A stretch of 37,887 nt of DNA, taken from the NCBI RefSeq assembly GCF_024721015.1, contig NZ_JANAIF010000038.1, positions 1 through 37,887 on the forward strand, in the 5' to 3' direction. Of the stretch, positions 10,998 to 21,318 are shown piece after piece. The translations under genes were made by a program, and so were the position numbers. The stretch is from Xenorhabdus bovienii (GTDB lineage: Bacteria > Pseudomonadota > Gammaproteobacteria > Enterobacterales > Enterobacteriaceae). Numbering within the stretch: position 1 is the stretch's first letter; each line of letters opens with the position of its first letter. The notes below the pieces were generated by a model that had not been told where the DNA came from, searched no databases, and saw nothing but the letters and a program-made list of their open reading frames with translations.

Positions 10998-11519
10998 TCA
11001 GTTTTTTTCCAGTAATTCGATAATTTGGTTAGCAACAACTTTGGCGCTTTGCTCATCTGTACGGATAGTCAGATCAGCAATTTCCTCGTAGAGAGGGTTG
11101 CGCTCATCAGCTAAATTTTCTAAAACTTCGCGTGCTGGTGCATCCACTTGAAGTAAAGGGCGTTTTTTATCACGCTGGGTACGAGCTAACTGTTTTTCGA
11201 TGGTTGTTTCTAAATAGACGACCACACCACGGGCAGACAGACGATTACGGGTTTCTTTCGATTTAACAGAACCCCCACCCGTTGCCAGTACGATGCCTTG
11301 TTTTTCAGTCAATTCGTTAATTATTTTTTCTTCACGGTCGCGGAAGCCTTCTTCGCCTTCCACATCAAATACCCAGCCCACGTCAGCTCCGGTACGTCGC
11401 TCAATTTCTTGATCAGAGTCGTAAAACTCCATATTGAGTTGCTGAGCTAACTGACGACCAATAGTGCTTTTGCCGGCACCCATAGGCCCAACCAGAAAGA
11501 TATTGCGTTTCTCTGCCAT
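10998..11519 (-). CDS. aroK: Shikimate kinase 1
   Basis: 173 residues, the same as E. coli AroK. It phosphorylates shikimate at the 3-hydroxyl using ATP. The Walker A motif GPMGAGKST is at residues 11-19, DSD and the arginine-rich substrate site (FRDREEKII) follow, and the GGGS loop (ATGGGSV) is near residue 80. It is first in the aroK-aroB-damX-dam-rpe-gph-trpS cluster. The promoter should lie in the 402-base gap 11520-11921. Confidence 0.97.
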   Translation of the reverse strand: MAEKRNIFLVGPMGAGKSTIGRQLAQQLNMEFYDSDQEIERRTGADVGWVFDVEGEEGFRDREEKIINELTEKQGIVLATGGGSVKSKETRNRLSARGVVVYLETTIEKQLARTQRDKKRPLLQVDAPAREVLENLADERNPLYEEIADLTIRTDEQSAKVVANQIIELLEKN

Positions 11520-11921
11520 GTTTTTGGTATTACTAAGACTATTTGTTAATGATAACCCGCCCCGCCAATCAGATTAGCCACGGGACCTAAACTGAAACCT
11601 CATGAGTGAGAATGTGAGATCAGATGGGAAAATTATCTCAGCACATCAACCTGTATTGCAACTATATATATCTGGCACGAACCGTTGTAGTCTGGTTTAT
11701 GCTTTGTTGGCTGACTGTGAGCCTACTTTATGTTTATTGGGGTAGACTCTTACTTGTGATGTTAGACCCGCTCACTCAATTAGATAATCCTTGTATGCTA
11801 AATTACTCTCAGCGTCAAATCCATAAACAGGTCAGACCAAGAAAAATAGTAGAAAATCTGGTGAAAAAGACATAATTACGCCTATTAATTGTTTGATATT
11901 TATCATTTATTTTTTTATTGG
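11520..11921. other. Intergenic region between hofQ and aroK
   Basis: This 402-base interval separates the end of hofQ from the start of aroK on the same strand, so it should carry the aroK promoter and leader. I see no clear operator, RNA gene or terminator with a T tract. A plus-strand reading frame (11624-11875) exists but has no ribosome-binding site or recognisable family. Confidence 0.5.
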
Positions 11922-13007
11922 TTAAATATCGGTCAGTTGAGGTGTAATAAAAATTACGAGTTCCCTTCGGCTGTGCTGCTCTCCTTTTTGGTTAAATAAT
12001 GCACCCAATAGAGGAAGATCAGACAAGTAAGGGACTTTTTGCAGGCTAGCGCCTTTTTTCTGCTGAAAAATGCCACCAAGAATCAGGGTTTCCCCGTTTC
12101 TGACGGTAACCTGCGTCACGATTTCCTGTTTATCTATCGCCAGATTTTCATTTCCTCCCTGACTAATGGGGAGTCCAGGGGCGTTCTGGCTGATTTTTAG
12201 CGCTAAACGGATTTTCCCTTTTCTCAAGATGTGTGGAGTCACCTCCATACCTAATACCGCCTCCTTAAATTGAATCGTCGTTTTGTCCTTGTCCTGAACG
12301 AGATAAGGGATATCAGAACCCTGCTTAATGCTGGCTGGCTGTTGGTGTGAGGCTGTCAGCCTTGGGCTGGCAATGATATCCAGTTGGTTTTCCTGCTCCA
12401 GTGCACTGAGCTCCATTTCTAGCAAGCTTGCATGGATGCGGGCAGTGTTCAGTACCAGTCGGTGGCTTTGATTACCTGCGGATTGATGCAAATTCAAACG
12501 GTTGAGGCCTATTGAGCGATTTAGTGGATCAGCCGCCATGCCCCAGTGAATTCCCAACTCATGCAGAGCCTCTCTGCTGCTGGTGACAATATGGGCCGTA
12601 ATTTGTACTTGTTGTTGTGGTGTATCCACCTCTTTCAGCCAACCTTTGATGCGGGTAATGGCATCAAACTTATCTTCCAATATCAGGCTGTTGGTTAAGG
12701 GATCGTGTTCAACTTTGCCCCATTTTGTTAGTAGCGCCGGAATATTTTTCTGTAATTGTTCGGCGATCTGCCCTGCGTCAGCGTATTGCAGAGTAATAGC
12801 CTGATATTCAATCTCCTGCTCCTGTTCATCCCGTTCTGCTGGGGAAAATTCGAGTTGTTCATCTAATTCGTTTTTCGGTGGCTGGAACGGATTTCTTACC
12901 GCTATTTCGCTCTCTGTTTCTTTCCATGCGTTAATTTCTTCGGCAGAACTGAGGGTTGGCAGTAGCAGGAACAGGCAAGCCAGTAGAATAAAAAAATGAT
13001 TGTTCAT
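11922..13007 (-). CDS. hofQ: Secretin HofQ with HofP-like N-terminus (probable fusion)
   Basis: 361 residues; E. coli HofQ has 412. HofQ is an outer-membrane secretin of the competence/type IV pilus-like system needed to use DNA as a nutrient. Residues 1-22 are a signal peptide; from ITLQYADAG (71-79) onward the protein follows HofQ through the ELSALEQ, SPRLTASHQQPASIKQGSDI and C-terminal LVIFITPQL segments. The HofQ N-terminal STN domain is missing. In its place is RNPFQPP (38-44) followed by an acidic linker, which resembles the RDPFKPP start of mature HofP, the pilotin-like partner that is otherwise absent here. It starts two bases after hofO. Confidence 0.88.
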   Translation of the reverse strand: MNNHFFILLACLFLLLPTLSSAEEINAWKETESEIAVRNPFQPPKNELDEQLEFSPAERDEQEQEIEYQAITLQYADAGQIAEQLQKNIPALLTKWGKVEHDPLTNSLILEDKFDAITRIKGWLKEVDTPQQQVQITAHIVTSSREALHELGIHWGMAADPLNRSIGLNRLNLHQSAGNQSHRLVLNTARIHASLLEMELSALEQENQLDIIASPRLTASHQQPASIKQGSDIPYLVQDKDKTTIQFKEAVLGMEVTPHILRKGKIRLALKISQNAPGLPISQGGNENLAIDKQEIVTQVTVRNGETLILGGIFQQKKGASLQKVPYLSDLPLLGALFNQKGEQHSRRELVIFITPQLTDI

Positions 13008-13009
13008 GA

Positions 13010-13561
13010 TTATCCCTCATGGAGGGCATCTGACAGCACCATGCGGACAGTCAGATCGTTATCGACAGGGATGATGGTGAGGTGTTTAATCAGCAAAACA
13101 GGTTGTACTTGTTGAATTTCATTGAGGAAATGGAGGAGTTGGTCATAGCTTAGTAACAGCATGATGTGCCAGAAAATTTGGTTGCCTTCCTTATGGCTTT
13201 TCCACTCCATGAGTTGACTGCCAGAGCTGGTTAAGGGCTGATGAAGGCGTTTGAGTACGGTGGCATTTTTTTGCGGGATATTGTTGGGCAAAATATTGCT
13301 GCCTTGGCTGAGTTCTGCTGTCAATTGCTGAATCTGTTGTCGGATATCGGGTAGATTGGGTAACTCGGCGATACGCTTTTCGGATAACGCCGAATTGTGT
13401 TTCTGCTCGGTGATATTGAGCTGGAGGTCATGGATTGCGTATTCATTCTCCTGCCAGACCCAAAAATAGAAACTTAATATGAGTGGAATGACCAGCAATT
13501 GCTGCAACAGAAACAACTGCCATGCTGGACGATGAAACCACACAAGATAATTACTTTTCAT
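13010..13561 (-). CDS. hofO: HofO, PilO-like inner-membrane protein
   Basis: 183 residues. It has a short cytoplasmic N-terminus, one membrane helix (about 15-35), a periplasmic coiled coil (about 40-75) and a small C-terminal domain, the layout of PilO. Identification rests on this topology and its place between hofN and hofQ, as sequence conservation in the Hof proteins is low. It overlaps the end of hofN by 11 bases and is followed after two bases by hofQ, where E. coli would have hofP. Confidence 0.8.
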   Translation of the reverse strand: MKSNYLVWFHRPAWQLFLLQQLLVIPLILSFYFWVWQENEYAIHDLQLNITEQKHNSALSEKRIAELPNLPDIRQQIQQLTAELSQGSNILPNNIPQKNATVLKRLHQPLTSSGSQLMEWKSHKEGNQIFWHIMLLLSYDQLLHFLNEIQQVQPVLLIKHLTIIPVDNDLTVRMVLSDALHEG

Positions 13562-14102
13562 CAGGTGCTCCCATTAACCAGTTGGCATCGATAGTAAATA
13601 TCTTGAGATGTTCTTCCGTGGTGCTCATTTTTTTCAGTTGGACATTGTTCAGTGAGGCATTGTCGGTCAGGTTATCCAGTAAGTCCGAGACATCATCGTA
13701 GTTTTGACTGCTGGCGGCAAAAACCAATTGGCCGGTGTCGTCACTGAATGCAGTAAGCCAGCTTTTTTCCGGCAATAAGTGCGGAAGTTGACGAAATAAC
13801 TGTAAATATCTTTGATTCTGTTCCATGAATGTCTGTTTTTTCCTTAATTGCAGTGTCAATTGATGATGGTGTTGAACGGCTTGTTCGTTTTCTTTGATAT
13901 TTTGTTGTAATTGCACTAATTGGTGGCTAATTTCTGTTAATTGGTTGCTATATTTCGCAAGTTTGTTTTTTTGTTGCACGGAAATAAACGTCAGTACAGA
14001 TACGCAGAGCATTAATTGCAGGCAGAACAATAGCCCCCATTTCCGGCATAGGCGTTTCAATCTTGCCTGACGCCACGGTAAAAAATTAACCTGATACATC
14101 AT
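13551..14102 (-). CDS. hofN: HofN, PilN-like inner-membrane protein
   Basis: 183 residues, with the NFLPWRQ motif at residues 6-12 that marks the PilN/HofN family and binds the cytoplasmic PilM-like partner. One membrane helix (about 24-44) is followed by a glutamine-rich periplasmic coiled coil (about 46-95) and a ferredoxin-like C-terminal domain. The ATG overlaps the hofM stop by four bases (ATGA), which favours the first of the two adjacent methionines. Confidence 0.85.
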   Translation of the reverse strand: MMYQVNFLPWRQARLKRLCRKWGLLFCLQLMLCVSVLTFISVQQKNKLAKYSNQLTEISHQLVQLQQNIKENEQAVQHHHQLTLQLRKKQTFMEQNQRYLQLFRQLPHLLPEKSWLTAFSDDTGQLVFAASSQNYDDVSDLLDNLTDNASLNNVQLKKMSTTEEHLKIFTIDANWLMGAPDEK

Positions 14103-14926
14103 CTATCATCCGGCCTCAGTGCCAGCCCCGCAGCGATAATGAAGGCATTAGTTTTTTCGGGTAATGGGAGCTGGTAATGGCGAAATGCGGTCAGCATGTT
14201 CCAGACATGAACGGGTTCTGCTGGCATAGCATGCTGTTCGTCACTGTAATAAATCTCAGGGCTAGCCATGTCTGGTGAGACAGGCAACTGGCTGATGATT
14301 TGTGCCAGATGCGGATGTGCCTGCATTGATATCAACCCATAACTAAAAGGGCCACTGGCGGGGGCAACCCATAGCCAGTCTGCTATGCGTTTGTGGATCA
14401 ACCAGCCGTCATCGGGAACGCCTGCAAGTTTGGCAATATAGCGTAATGCGCAGGGAGAAATATCAATGGCATCGGGGGATAAATCGATGTCTGCGAGCAG
14501 CTTAAGCCAGAGGTTGAGATCTTTTTGCCGGGTGGCGCTGATACAAATTTGCTGACCACGCACCCGATAATCCAACGCAAGATCACTGACAGGGAACTGT
14601 TTTTCGGCATTGGCATGCATAAACCAGCCGAGTTCTGGTTCTTGCAATAGAGTATGGGTAGGTAGGGCGATCTGCTTCTGTAAGGTTTGTTGAACAGGTA
14701 ATGTTAATCGTAAGCTAATCTTTTTAGGTAATTTTTGCCGCCATTGCATTAAAATGTGGCCTAATTTTTCAGGATGTTGTAGCCGTCCTCCTGAAATAAT
14801 GTCGCTTGATAAACGATATTGCCAGCAATGGCGAAGTTGCCAGCCATCACGACGTTTAATGGCTGCGAGAGCATTAATGTAATGTTCATGGACATCCAGT
14901 CCGATATACCATTTTGATAAATACAT
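14099..14926 (-). CDS. hofM: HofM, PilM-like actin-fold protein
   Basis: 275 residues. The first gene of the hof set, divergent from mrcA as in E. coli. The N-terminal WYIGLDVHEHYINALA strand-loop-strand and the central LDIDLSPDAID-type segment follow the PilM/HofM actin-like fold, a cytoplasmic protein expected to bind the HofN N-terminus. Conservation with E. coli HofM is modest. The shared promoter region with mrcA is only 117 bases. Confidence 0.83.
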   Translation of the reverse strand: MYLSKWYIGLDVHEHYINALAAIKRRDGWQLRHCWQYRLSSDIISGGRLQHPEKLGHILMQWRQKLPKKISLRLTLPVQQTLQKQIALPTHTLLQEPELGWFMHANAEKQFPVSDLALDYRVRGQQICISATRQKDLNLWLKLLADIDLSPDAIDISPCALRYIAKLAGVPDDGWLIHKRIADWLWVAPASGPFSYGLISMQAHPHLAQIISQLPVSPDMASPEIYYSDEQHAMPAEPVHVWNMLTAFRHYQLPLPEKTNAFIIAAGLALRPDDR

Positions 14927-15043
14927 GTAGCGATCTCCATACCTGCTATTAATGAAAGGTCATATCCATAGTGCTGTATAGCCTTTATACTACGTACTAA
15001 TCGTTTATAAACTGCCCGATTAACATGGCGTGAGAAATTTCAG

Positions 15044-17572
15044 GTGAAGTTCATAAAGTATTTTTTGATCCTTGTCGTTGTTTGCATTTTATTGGGAACC
15101 GCCTCGATTTTTGGTTTGTACAAATATATCGAGCCGCAGTTGCCAGATGTCGCGACTTTAAAGGATGTCCGATTGCAGACACAAATGCAGGTGTACAGTG
15201 CTGATGGCGAGTTGATGGCGCAATATGGTGAAAAACGTCGTCTACCGCTAACCCTTTCCGAAATGCCACCCTTGATGGTAAAAGCCTTTATTGCCACTGA
15301 AGACAGCCGTTTTTATGAACACCATGGTGTTGATCCCATTGGCGTTATCCGTGCGGTTTCGGTCATGATGACTTCTGGCCATGCTTCCCAAGGGGCGAGT
15401 ACCATTACTCAACAGTTGGCGAGAAACTTTTTCCTCAGCAGGGAGAAGACGCTGATACGTAAGGCGAAAGAGGCGTTTCTGGCGATTAAGATCGAACAAC
15501 TGTTGACGAAGAATGAAATCCTGGAGCTATACCTCAACAAAATTTACCTTGGCAATCGTGCTTACGGTGTAGGGGCTGCGGCTAACGTCTATTTTGGTAA
15601 GAATGCCAATGAGTTGACTTTGAGTGAGATGGCGATGATTGCCGGACTGCCGAAGGCACCTTCTACTTTTAACCCGCTCTATTCTTATGATCGTGCAGTC
15701 GGCCGTCGTAATGTGGTATTGGGGCGCATGCTGGAAGAAGGGTACATTACCCAACAGCAGTACAATGAAGCCAGAAGTGAGAAATTGGTTGCCCGTTATC
15801 ATTCACCACAGATTGTCTTCTCTGCGCCTTATCTGACTGAAATGGTACGGCAGGAAATGATTAACCGTTATGGTGAAAATGCCTATACCGATGGATATAA
15901 GATCTATACCACCATTACTCGTAATGTCCAATTGGCTGCCGTTGATGCCGTCCGTGCAAATGTGATTGATTATGATGTGCGTCATGGCTATCGCGGCGCA
16001 CAGGAAGTGTTATGGACTGTCAGCCAGTCAGCATGGAGCCAGGGCCAAATTGTCGATAAGCTGAAAACCCTGCCCAAATATGGTCCATTGCTGCCTGCGG
16101 TGGTCACGAAGTCCAGTGCGACTCAGGCTGAAGCTATGCTGGTGGATGGCAGTAAAGTTGAACTGACTATGGCGGGTGTTCGTTGGGCGCGTCAATTTAA
16201 GTCTGACAGTCTGCAAGGGGCGGCACCACGCAGTGTCAATGAAGTGATTCGAGCCGGTGAACAGATTTGGGTCAGAAAAGTCAATGATACCTGGTGGCTG
16301 GCACAATTACCTCAAGTTAACGCGGCGTTGGTATCTCTCAACCCTATGAATGGCGAGGTAGAAGCGCTGGTCGGTGGGTTTGATTTCGAGCTAAGCAAGT
16401 TTAACCGCGTGACCCAATCTCTGCGTCAGGTGGGTTCCAACATCAAGCCATTCCTGTATACCGCTGCGATGGACAAAGGGCTGACGTTGGCATCTATGTT
16501 TAATGACGTGCCTATCAGCCGTTGGGATGCGGGAGCTGGAACGGATTGGCGTCCTAAAAACTCACCGCCGACTTATGATGGCCCGATTCGTCTGCGTCAA
16601 GGATTAGGGCAATCCAAGAACGTGGTCATGGTTCGAGCCATGCGTGCGATGGGGGTGGATTATGCCGCTGACTATCTGCGCCGGTTTGGCTTGCCGGGGG
16701 AAAATGTCGTGCGGACGGAATCGATGGCGCTGGGTTCTCCTTCTTTCACACCAATGCAAATGGTGCGTGGCTATGCAGTGATGGCGAATGGCGGTTATTT
16801 GGTTGATCCTTACTTCATCACTAAAATTGAAAATGATGAAGGAAAGGTATTGTTTGAAGCTAAACCGAAACTAGCCTGTCCACAGTGTGAAAATATTCCG
16901 GTGATTTATGGTGATACAGCGCGTTCCATTGAGTTGTCCGAAGATTCGATTGAGAACGTGACCCATTCCAATGTCACGCAAAATTCGACTCAGCCCCAGT
17001 CAGAGTTAGAGCGTGCTCCGGTCAATACGAACAACGATGATCAGCAGTACGCGCCTCATGTCATCAGTACGCCGCTAGCGTTCCTGATTCATGATGCCTT
17101 GAATACCAATGTCTTTGGTGAACCGGGTTGGATGGCTACAGGCTGGCGTTCAGCCCGTGATTTGAAACGCCGGGATATCGGGGGCAAAACAGGAACGACA
17201 AACAGCTCGAAAGATGCGTGGTTCTCTGGTTATGGCCCTGATATGGTTGCCACGGTCTGGATTGGTTTCGATGAGCATAGTAGAGCTCTGGGGCGTACAC
17301 CCGCCCTGAAAGGTGAAGGCGGAGCGAAAAGTGCTCAACCCATTTGGAATGATTTCATGAAAGTGGCGCTGGAAGGTGTACCGGTAAAAGTGATGGAACC
17401 ACCAGCAGGCATTGTTTCTGTCACCATTGATCGCGCGACGGGTAAGCTATCCAATGGTGGGGGCAATACCCGTAAGGAATATTTCATTGAAGGTACACAG
17501 CCAACGGAATATGCCGTTCCAGAAGCAGGAACGACAGTCACTGAGAATGGGGAGAATCAGGAACTATTCTGA
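15044..17572 (+). CDS. mrcA: Penicillin-binding protein 1A
   Basis: 842 residues; E. coli PBP1a has 850. A bifunctional glycosyltransferase/transpeptidase that polymerises and cross-links peptidoglycan. A membrane anchor (residues 7-27) precedes the GT51 domain with its catalytic glutamate E86 in ATEDSRFYEHHG and GASTITQQLARNFF. The transpeptidase domain has the active-site serine S465 in SNIK, SKN within GQSKNVV, and KTGTT at 715-719. The start is GTG; the next residues KFIKYFLIL match the E. coli N-terminus. A terminator follows at 17594. Confidence 0.98.
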   Translation: MKFIKYFLILVVVCILLGTASIFGLYKYIEPQLPDVATLKDVRLQTQMQVYSADGELMAQYGEKRRLPLTLSEMPPLMVKAFIATEDSRFYEHHGVDPIGVIRAVSVMMTSGHASQGASTITQQLARNFFLSREKTLIRKAKEAFLAIKIEQLLTKNEILELYLNKIYLGNRAYGVGAAANVYFGKNANELTLSEMAMIAGLPKAPSTFNPLYSYDRAVGRRNVVLGRMLEEGYITQQQYNEARSEKLVARYHSPQIVFSAPYLTEMVRQEMINRYGENAYTDGYKIYTTITRNVQLAAVDAVRANVIDYDVRHGYRGAQEVLWTVSQSAWSQGQIVDKLKTLPKYGPLLPAVVTKSSATQAEAMLVDGSKVELTMAGVRWARQFKSDSLQGAAPRSVNEVIRAGEQIWVRKVNDTWWLAQLPQVNAALVSLNPMNGEVEALVGGFDFELSKFNRVTQSLRQVGSNIKPFLYTAAMDKGLTLASMFNDVPISRWDAGAGTDWRPKNSPPTYDGPIRLRQGLGQSKNVVMVRAMRAMGVDYAADYLRRFGLPGENVVRTESMALGSPSFTPMQMVRGYAVMANGGYLVDPYFITKIENDEGKVLFEAKPKLACPQCENIPVIYGDTARSIELSEDSIENVTHSNVTQNSTQPQSELERAPVNTNNDDQQYAPHVISTPLAFLIHDALNTNVFGEPGWMATGWRSARDLKRRDIGGKTGTTNSSKDAWFSGYGPDMVATVWIGFDEHSRALGRTPALKGEGGAKSAQPIWNDFMKVALEGVPVKVMEPPAGIVSVTIDRATGKLSNGGGNTRKEYFIEGTQPTEYAVPEAGTTVTENGENQELF

Positions 17573-17593
17573 TTGACGACAGGAATCAAGGAA

Positions 17594-17625
17594 AAAAGCC
17601 TTGTCGGGAAACTGACGGGGCTTTT
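17594..17625 (+). terminator. mrcA intrinsic terminator
   Basis: AAAAGCCTTGTC (17594-17605) pairs with GACGGGGCTTTT (17614-17625), a 12-bp stem with two G-T pairs and an 8-base loop, ending in four T. It lies 21 bases after the mrcA stop. The mirrored A tract means it may also work for the convergent toxin gene remnant. Confidence 0.82.
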
Positions 17626-17663
17626 CATTATTATCAGCTTATCAACATCTGTGCTCTATTGGA

Positions 17664-18539
17664 TTACTTATTACCCACTTTATCTTTGACGGCTTTGGTA
17701 AACTGTTTACCCCCATCCACGGCCGTATAATGCACATGAATGTTGATATCTTTTAACCGCCATGAGGCCAGTGGTAGCAGAGGATCACGGAATATTTTAT
17801 TGATCACCTGCTTATCTGGGAATGCCAGCGTCCATGTTGAAATGGCTCCGGTGCCTTCAAATGGCAGGTAACGGTCATCATCAAACATCAGGGTGTACAG
17901 CCAGTTCTCTTTTGCCACACTGCCATCATCTTCACTTAGGGAAGAGAGGGCGATCTGCTGCTGGGCGCGCAGATTGGTAACAATATTCTTATTGTTGCCT
18001 GCTTTTCTGCTGGGGTCATAAAGCCAGTTTATTCCTTCAAGATCCGCGCTGGTCAGCGTTGAACTGCCCGTCTGGGTCAGGACGGCACTGATTTCTGGTG
18101 ACAGGATAGGTGTGACGCTCAAGGTACTCAGCGAAATTGACACGGAAATCCGTTTGATCTGACGCAGGTAATGCCCGGGGTAATTGGTATCAAATAGCTT
18201 GGGATTCAGTGTAAAGCTGACCACCTGTTTTTTTTCAATTTGATTCTGTAATTCATGCGCTGTCAGCAACTCGCTGAGGGAGATGGTTTTCTTGATATTC
18301 ATGCGGCGTTCATTGCGCTGTAGCCACGCATTTTCCATTTGCAGCAGATCCAACTGCAATGATTCGCCCGCCAACAGGCCACGATAAGAATCATTCCACG
18401 CCGTAGTTTTGATAAAGCCTCTGCGCTGATAATCCCCCACTTCATAACGCCAGCTTGCTTCGGCCATCAACGACCCTAACATCGGGTTCAAAGTCTGCCT
18501 TGATCTGTTCAAGGGTGACAGGATACCAGCCGGTGACAT
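17664..18539 (-). pseudogene. Tc toxin A subunit, C-terminal fragment
   Basis: Open frame of 291 codons; the part that aligns with TcA proteins starts near residue 24 (about 18470). LMAEASWRYE, FIKTTAWNDSYRGLLAGESL and RYLPFEG correspond to the end of TcdA-type proteins after the channel (LMAEQAYRWEL, GAWQGTYAGLLAGETL, KFLPFEG in Photorhabdus TcdA1), and the C-terminus is complete. The first 23 residues are an out-of-frame reading of the preceding fragment. The methionine start at 18539 is therefore probably artificial. Homology to TcdA is from memory; no alignment was run. Confidence 0.85.
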
Positions 18540-21318
18540 CCAAACCTTCCGGTAATGTACCGAGCAGTTGTAGTGCCTGTTGATAGCATAAACTTGCTTT
18601 GTTCAGGCTGTCTCGGGTTAGTTGGCGGTAAAGGTTATCTCCCTCCTGTATCCAGAGTGTGATCTGAAAATGGAACAGCGTTTTTTGGTAATACACTGGC
18701 AGGCTGTAAGCAATGGTATCAGAGTCGTCTTCTTTCACTGACGGGGGCAGGTTACTGCCATTTTCGATGATAGGGCGAGAATTCCACATCTGCATTGACC
18801 CATAGGGATCAAACAGATAGTTGAGTAGCCAGCGTCGGGCATCGTAGAAACGCTGTTCTTCGCTAAGCCGATAAGTTACCAAGAAAGGCAGGTGGAAGAA
18901 TAACTCCCAGAAATATATTCCGTTGGCACCGCTAAAGTCTATTGGTGTTGATGATGTACTGTCATCTAACGTCGGTTCTAGCAGTGATTGGGTATCCCAT
19001 GACAAAACCTGCTCAATGGATTGCGTTGCCCGGGCGACTAATTGTTTGCCAAACAAGGTATTTAATCTGATGGCGGTGGAGCGGAATCCAAGGCTCGTAA
19101 TGTCCAGATATTGTGCCTGTTTTGTATTCCTGCTTAAGGTGATAACAGGGATCCTATCGCTTTCTCTTACGATGATCTGGTATTTATTTGAGACTGTACC
19201 TGTATAGTCTAGAGGTTGGTTAGCACCTGAATACTCGGTTTCTAATGTTGCGGATAGTGTGAAGGAATATTCGTCGATATTAGCACGGATCGGGATAGTG
19301 ATTTCTTCCGTGGTGGCACTACCATTGAGTATTACTTCCTTAATTGTTGGGGCTGTGCCTGAAGGTGTATCAAGCGTCAGTGTCAATTTTGATTTTGTGT
19401 ATTCCCAATTATAAAGGACATCAAATGTCCTCCTACCTCTTGAACCTTTATTCTTTGTTGTGACAACAAGTGCTGACGTATCTGGTTTCCATGTTTCACT
19501 TCGCTGAGAAACTATACCATTGAGCCAATTCAACTCAGCGAGTTTAGTCACGGTATTGTCTTTCCATTCATTAGGAGACACAGTAAAAAGTATGATGCTG
19601 CCATAAGATACAGTAAATGTTGATGTTGGTGCTTGATCCCCTTGCCAGGTAAGATGGAATGTTTTCAGACTGGTTTGACTGGCAGGAATATGTATCTTGA
19701 TTGATTCCTTGTCAGAATTATCAACTTTAATAGTGCCATCAAAGTCTTCGGTAGGAAGTTTTGACAAAAATTCTATATTATTGAAAATTTTAAATTTTGT
19801 ACCGTATCCTTTGGGATTCCTTTTAATCAAAGTATTTGTCCCTGTCAGAATCAGTTTGGTTTTATCTCCGCTGAGTTTAGCGTCTAACTTCAATATGAGG
19901 TTCTTATTGTCTTCACTTGCTTTGTATTCGATAAATTTCTCAGTACCCACGTAATGGTGCTGCAATGTGTCAGAGTTTTTAAAAATTTTGTACCAAGATG
20001 AGATAAGTGTATTTTCATCTTGGTTATTGAGTGCTTTTTTATCCACCAGCAGTAAGTCGCGCAGTTCAAGGAAATAGTCTTGGTTTTTCTTCCAGACACT
20101 ACTGTCTGTTTTTGTGGTGTCATACAGCAAGACGCCCATCCACGGATCGCCTTCGCGTTGTATATCCACCATTGCGATCAGCCCCGGTTTGTATTTTTCA
20201 TCTTTCAGATACGGGTTTTCGTTATCGGGGACACGTTTACCATCTTTTGTCGGGTATTCGCCTTTGGAATCGGTACCATCCAGTCGGAACAGGGTATTCG
20301 GTGCGCTCCACTCACCGTTGCTTTGCTTATAGGTGAATTTTACGTTGATGGCGCGATAATCCGATGGTTTTTGATCTGCGCTCATCAGCGGGCTGGCTTC
20401 CCGTTCAACCCAAATAGTATATTGGCGGCCAGAAATCACGATTGGACGCAGAGCCAGTAACGTTCCTGGCAGTGACAGGGTGATTTTCTCCCATTCACTC
20501 CATGCCAATGGGCTGATCCGATCATTGTCATCACGCATCTTGATATCAAGAGTGCGCCAGTAATACTCCACCGGTTCAGCGTTGTTTTTACCGATAAAGT
20601 GATAATAATCATTTTCCGGATCAGTGCCATCAATATACCCACTGACCAGTTGCAGATTACTGATCCGCTCAAACTCGGTTAAATAACGCAGGATAGCCGT
20701 CTGGATCATATTGTTGTTCAATCTGGACTGCCCCAAATCATTTTCCAAATCCGCAAAAGCACGGGTTTTACGTAGCCTGCGGGCAGGGTCGATAAAGTTT
20801 TCAGGGAAGTTTCTTTGCTTCTGCCATGCCTGCCAGTGACCATATTGGCTCAGGTTACGGTTCCAGTGTTCAATGCGCTCATCACTGATGGTTTGTACGC
20901 CATAGCCCGTTTCCAGACGGGAAAACAGGCGGAACAGATAGCGTTGTAAACTGGCGATAGCGAAAGCCACTCTGCTGGTGCTGACCTCTGTGGCAACTTG
21001 CAAATCGGTCAAGAAGTAATTTGATAAGTCTTCAACGGTGGTGATATCGGATAAATTATCATCCGATGGCGCCCATTGTCCCAGCAGATACTCAATAAGG
21101 GCATCACGCCACAGTTCATTGAGAGAACCTTCCAGTTTGGTTTGTTCTTCCTGTGTGCAGGCGGCAAACAGTGCGCTGCTGACTTGTTGCCAGTGATCAT
21201 AGTCGGATTGGTTCGATAGCTTGGCAACATCCAGCAGGGGCTGGGCAGAGATGTCACTTTTCTCGGCCAATACTTTGACGCGCATAATCGTGCTGATGCC
21301 GATAACATTTTGTGCCAC
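18442..21318 (-). pseudogene. Tc toxin A subunit, middle fragment
   Basis: Open frame of 958 codons. Good TcA signatures run throughout: the segment around AWSEWEKI, the neuraminidase-like and receptor-binding beta domains in the middle, and IDFSGANGIYFWELFF and LYRQLTRDSLNKA near the end, which match IDFSGANSLYFWELFYY and the YRQLERDTLNEA region of TcdA-type proteins. Reading in this frame makes sense already from about 21366, upstream of the GTG at 21318, because the true N-terminal part is in the previous fragment. It ends at TGA 18442 just past a deletion junction near 18470 where the channel-forming region should begin. Confidence 0.87.

Noticed and set aside
11624..11875. 83-codon plus-strand reading frame between hofQ and aroK
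   Set aside because: No ribosome-binding site, no recognisable family, and it runs against the direction of both neighbours through the region expected to hold the aroK promoter.
18442..18539. Overlapping start of a separate gene (ATG at 18539) downstream of the Tc middle fragment
   Set aside because: The first 23 residues are an out-of-frame reading of the previous fragment and only the part from about 18470 has TcA similarity, so the overlap is a deletion junction and not a translational coupling.
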